Assembly (NCBI GenBank): GCA_031459235.1
Contig: JAVKIY010000022.1
Location: forward strand, 1 to 41,548
Reading direction: 5' to 3'
Length of the DNA stretch: 41,548 bases
DNA from: Fervidifonticultor_A tertius
Lineage (GTDB): Bacteria; Sysuimicrobiota; Sysuimicrobiia; Sysuimicrobiales; Humicultoraceae
In this document: positions 39,058 through 41,548 of the stretch, one piece after another
Layout of the letters: every line of letters starts with the position of its first letter
Numbering within the stretch: position 1 is the first letter of the stretch
Notes under the pieces: generated by a model
What the model was told of the DNA's origin: nothing
Database searches by the model: none
The model's input: the letters and a program-made list of their open reading frames with translations, nothing else
Made by a program: the position numbers and the translations under genes

Positions 39058-40002
39058 CTACGCGCGCCTGGCGCTGCGCCCCTCGCGCTGCAGCCGGCGC
39101 AGCTCTTCGAAGATCTCGCGCTCGCGCGGCGACAACCCGGTCGGCGTGACGACCCGCACGCGCGCGTAGAGGTCGCCCCGACCGCCGCCCCGTGCGTGCG
39201 GCATACCCAGGCCCTTCAGCCGGAACCGGGCGCCCGTCTGCGTCCCGGCCGGCACGGTCATGGTCACCGGCCCGTCGAGCGTCGGCACCTCCACCTGCGC
39301 GCCAAGCGCCGCGTCGGAGATCGCCAGCGGCACCTCGACGGTCAGGTCGTCGTCGGTGCGCTCGAACCGCGGGTGCGGCGCCAGCCGGACCCTCACGTAC
39401 ACGTCGCGCCCATCCGCCGCCCCCGCCAGCCTGATCGTCTGGCCGTCGCGCACGCCGCGCGGGATCTCCACGTCCAGCGCGCGCCCGCCGGCGAGCTGCA
39501 CCCGGCGGCGCGTCCCGTGGTAGGCATCCTCCAGCGTGATCTCCAGCTCCGCCTCCAGCCGCGGGCGGGCCCCGACGTCGGGGCCCGGCCGGCCGGTGGC
39601 ACCGCCCAGCCCGCCGAAGAGCTGCTGGAAGAACTCGCTGAACCCGCCGAGCCCGCCGGCGCGGCCGAACAGGTCCTCGAACCCCTCGGCGCCCTCCACG
39701 TGGAAGGTCACCCCACCGGGCCCGGTCCAGGTCCGGCCGCTGGCCACCCGCCCGAACAGGTCCTGCCAGGCGCCGCCACCGCTCTTGTACGCGTCGTAGA
39801 TCTGGTCGTACTGCGCGCGCTTCTTCGGGTCGCCGAGGACCTGGTAGGCCTCGTTGATCTCCTTGAAGCGGTCCTCGGCCCCCTTCTTCTTGCTGACGTC
39901 GGGGTGGTGCTCGCGCGCCAGGCGCCGGAAGGCCTGCGTGATGGTCTTCTGGTCGGCCGACCGGTCGACCCCGAGCGCCTGGTAGTAGTCCTTGAACTCC
40001 AT
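39058..40002 (-). CDS. DnaJ/CbpA-type co-chaperone without zinc finger
   Basis: A 314-residue Hsp40. The J domain (residues 5-70) has the HPD motif at 33-35. A Gly/Phe-rich linker follows (about 75-135), then two beta-barrel substrate domains of the C-terminal DnaJ family (LEAELEITLEDAYHGTRRRV, then LTVEVPLAISDAALG). The CxxCxGxG zinc repeats are absent, so it is the CbpA-like type. It stimulates DnaK ATPase. It begins five bases after the grpE stop. Confidence 0.95.
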   Translation of the reverse strand: MEFKDYYQALGVDRSADQKTITQAFRRLAREHHPDVSKKKGAEDRFKEINEAYQVLGDPKKRAQYDQIYDAYKSGGGAWQDLFGRVASGRTWTGPGGVTFHVEGAEGFEDLFGRAGGLGGFSEFFQQLFGGLGGATGRPGPDVGARPRLEAELEITLEDAYHGTRRRVQLAGGRALDVEIPRGVRDGQTIRLAGAADGRDVYVRVRLAPHPRFERTDDDLTVEVPLAISDAALGAQVEVPTLDGPVTMTVPAGTQTGARFRLKGLGMPHARGGGRGDLYARVRVVTPTGLSPREREIFEELRRLQREGRSARRA

Positions 40003-40007
40003 CGCCG

Positions 40008-40574
40008 TTACTGCGCCACCCGCACCCGCGCCGGCCGGAGCACCTCGTCGCCCTCCAGGTAGCCCCGCTGCACCTCCGCGACCACCACACCAGGCGCCGC
40101 GCCGTCGCCCGCGGGCACGGCCTCGACCGCCTCGTGCACGCGCGGGTCGAAGGGCTGGCCCACGACCTCCATCGGCCGCACCCCGAGCGCGCGCAGCGTG
40201 TCGAGCACCTGGCGGTGCGCCAGGCGGATGCCGTCGGCGATCGCGGAGGCCGCGGCCTCATCCGCCGTGCCGGCGTGCTCGAGCGCGCGCTCCAGCGTGT
40301 CCACCACCCCCAGGATGATCGCGATCATGGCGCGGCGGGTCTGCGCGACCGCGTCCTCGCGCTGGCGGGCGGCCTGCTTGCGGTAGTTCTCCAGGTCGGC
40401 CGCGGTGCGCAGGAACTGCTGGAAGTGACGCTCGGCCTCGGCGGTCAGCCGTTCGACCTCGGCCTGCAGCGCCTCGACCGTCTGTGGCCGGTCGGCCTGC
40501 GGGGCGGCGGGCGCCTCGTCGGCGCCCGCCGGTTCCTCCACCGTCTCTCCGTTGACCCTGCGTCGCTCGTCCAT
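40008..40574 (-). CDS. grpE: Nucleotide exchange factor GrpE
   Basis: A 188-residue GrpE. An acidic, Ala/Pro-rich N-terminus is followed by the long dimer helix (LQAEVERLTAEAERHFQQFL, then RTAADLENYRKQAARQRED) and the C-terminal beta domain with VVGQPFDPRVHEAVEAVPAG and VVAEVQRGYLEGDEVLRPA. It releases ADP from DnaK. The gene starts nine bases after dnaK and ends five bases before dnaJ, so the three are one translational unit. Confidence 0.97.
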   Translation of the reverse strand: MDERRRVNGETVEEPAGADEAPAAPQADRPQTVEALQAEVERLTAEAERHFQQFLRTAADLENYRKQAARQREDAVAQTRRAMIAIILGVVDTLERALEHAGTADEAAASAIADGIRLAHRQVLDTLRALGVRPMEVVGQPFDPRVHEAVEAVPAGDGAAPGVVVAEVQRGYLEGDEVLRPARVRVAQ

Positions 40575-40583
40575 CGGCTCCGC

Positions 40584-41548
40584 CTAGTTGCTGGGCTTGT
40601 ACTCGGCGTCGATCACGTCCTCGCCGGGCTTCTGCCCCGAAGCCGGCCCGGCGCCCGGCCCGGCCGCTGCGCCCGCGGGCGCGCCCGCCGTGGCCTTGTA
40701 CATCTCCTCGCTGAGCCGGTAGGACGCCTGCTGCAGCGCGTCGGCCGCCCGCGCGATCCGGTCCACGTCGTCGCCCTTGAGGGCCTCGCGCAAGTCCCGC
40801 AGCGCCGCCTCCACCTTGCCGCGCTCCTCGGCCGAGACTTTCTCGCCGTGCTCCTTGAGGAGCTTCTCCACCTGGAAGGCCAGCGAGTCGCCCCGGTTGC
40901 GCGTCTCAGCCGCCTCCCGCGCCTTCCGGTCCTCGGCGGCGTGCTGCTCGGCCTCGCGGACCAGCCGCTCGACCTCCGCCTTGTCCAGGGTGGACGACCC
41001 GGTGATCTTGATCGACTGCTCGCGCCCGGTCGCCTTGTCCTTCGCCGTCACGTTGAGGATGCCGTTGGCGTCGATGTCGAATGTGACCTCGATCTGCGGC
41101 GTCCCCCGGGGGGCCGGCGGGATCCCGTCCAGGATGAACCGGCCCAGGGTCCGGTTGTCGCGCGCCATCGGCCGCTCGCCCTGCAGCACGTGGATCTCCA
41201 CCTGTGTCTGGCCGTCCGCCGCGGTGGTGTACATCTCGGTCTTACGCGTGGGGATGGTCGTGTTGCGCGGCACCATCGGGGTCATGACGCCGCCCAGGGT
41301 CTCCACGCCGAGCGTGAGCGGCGTGACGTCGAGCAGCACGACCTCGCGCACGTCGCCCGCGAGTACGCCGGCCTGGATCGCGGCGCCGACGGCGACCACC
41401 TCGTCCGGGTGCACCTCGCGGTTGGGCTCCTTGCCGGTCAGCCGGCGCACCAGCTCCTGGATCATCGGCATGCGCGTCGCGCCGCCCACCAGGATGACCT
41501 CGTCGATGTCCCGCTCCGTCAGCTTGGCGTCGGCGATCGCCTGCTTGA
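40584..41548 (-). CDS. dnaK: Chaperone DnaK, C-terminal part (window edge)
   Basis: The 3' part of dnaK, about 321 codons; the 5' half lies beyond the window. The visible protein starts in the ATPase domain just before ILVGGATRMPMIQELV. It then has NREVHPDEVVAVGAAIQAG and the substrate-binding domain (DVTPLTLGVETLGGVMTPMV, GERPMARDNRTLGRFIL, DIDANGILNVTAKDK). A helical lid and the tail DVIDAEYKPSN finish it. A Gly/Ala-rich stretch before the tail is usual. DnaK binds exposed hydrophobic peptides under ATP control. First of the dnaK-grpE-dnaJ-clpB genes; its promoter and any CIRCE element are outside the window. Confidence 0.98.
   Translation of the reverse strand, partial: KQAIADAKLTERDIDEVILVGGATRMPMIQELVRRLTGKEPNREVHPDEVVAVGAAIQAGVLAGDVREVVLLDVTPLTLGVETLGGVMTPMVPRNTTIPTRKTEMYTTAADGQTQVEIHVLQGERPMARDNRTLGRFILDGIPPAPRGTPQIEVTFDIDANGILNVTAKDKATGREQSIKITGSSTLDKAEVERLVREAEQHAAEDRKAREAAETRNRGDSLAFQVEKLLKEHGEKVSAEERGKVEAALRDLREALKGDDVDRIARAADALQQASYRLSEEMYKATAGAPAGAAAGPGAGPASGQKPGEDVIDAEYKPSN

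Noticed and set aside
36834..39149. Open frame of about 770 codons on the plus strand
   Set aside because: Exact antisense of clpB, low-complexity translation; an artefact of codon bias in the real gene.
1..41548. CRISPR arrays, insertion sequences, prophage genes
   Set aside because: No regularly spaced direct repeats, transposases, integrases or phage structural genes were found on either strand; the three tRNA genes have no integrated element beside them.

Overview
The window is about 41.5 kb of very GC-rich bacterial chromosome, densely coded on both strands with almost no intergenic space and no mobile element, CRISPR array or rRNA that I can see. The longest gene-free gaps are only about 150 to 245 bases. 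Several features point to a Terrabacteria-type lineage. These are the block DUF951 - ychF - rpsF - ssb - rpsR - DUF2232 (YybS-like) - rplI - dnaB, a Gram-positive-type LexA box (CGAAC-N4-GTTCG), CCA-encoding tRNA genes and sigma-70 promoters that stand out as AT-rich islands. An RND efflux pump argues for a two-membrane envelope. A deep-branching GC-rich phylum related to Firmicutes would fit; a species cannot be named from this sequence.

Layout from left to right. 1-3.5 kb: end of a dienelactone hydrolase, a small membrane protein, a ThDP-dependent decarboxylase/synthase-like enzyme, tRNA-Thr(CGT) and a small acidic protein. 3.5-7.65 kb (minus strand): an operon of two multi-pass membrane proteins, a signal-peptide and membrane-anchored papain-fold (Tox-PL-like) toxin, an Imm35/YrhB-like immunity protein and an M29 aminopeptidase. 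7.7-17.4 kb: tRNA-Val(CAC), a family-5 uracil-DNA glycosylase coupled to a GT39-type glycosyltransferase, a DUF1177 protein, an RND efflux pair, an exported helical protein and an exported trypsin-like protease. 17.5-20.6 kb (minus): tRNA-Glu(TTC), then a tightly overlapping operon of FliA/WhiG-type sigma factor, sensorless LytS-type kinase, LytTR response regulator and atypical SDR. 20.8-23.3 kb: two alpha/beta hydrolases and a divergent YceI/HxlR pair with interlocked promoters.

23.3-33.8 kb (minus) is the replication/translation core: DUF951, a 1234-residue five-GAF diguanylate cyclase, ychF, rpsF, ssb, rpsR, DUF2232, rplI and dnaB. dnaB carries an in-frame intein inside its Walker A motif. 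It has its own promoter, whose spacer contains a perfect LexA/Cheo box. 33.9-41.5 kb (minus): a membrane-fused spermidine-synthase-like protein, a ParB-like protein, and the chaperone operon dnaK (cut by the window edge) - grpE - dnaJ/cbpA - clpB.

A recurrent habit is the four-base stop/start overlap (GTGA six times, ATGA once), which implies widespread translational coupling. The items I rate as most worth following are the toxin/immunity/membrane operon, the SOS-box-controlled intein-bearing dnaB, the sigma/LytS/LytTR/SDR operon and the interlocked HxlR/YceI control region.
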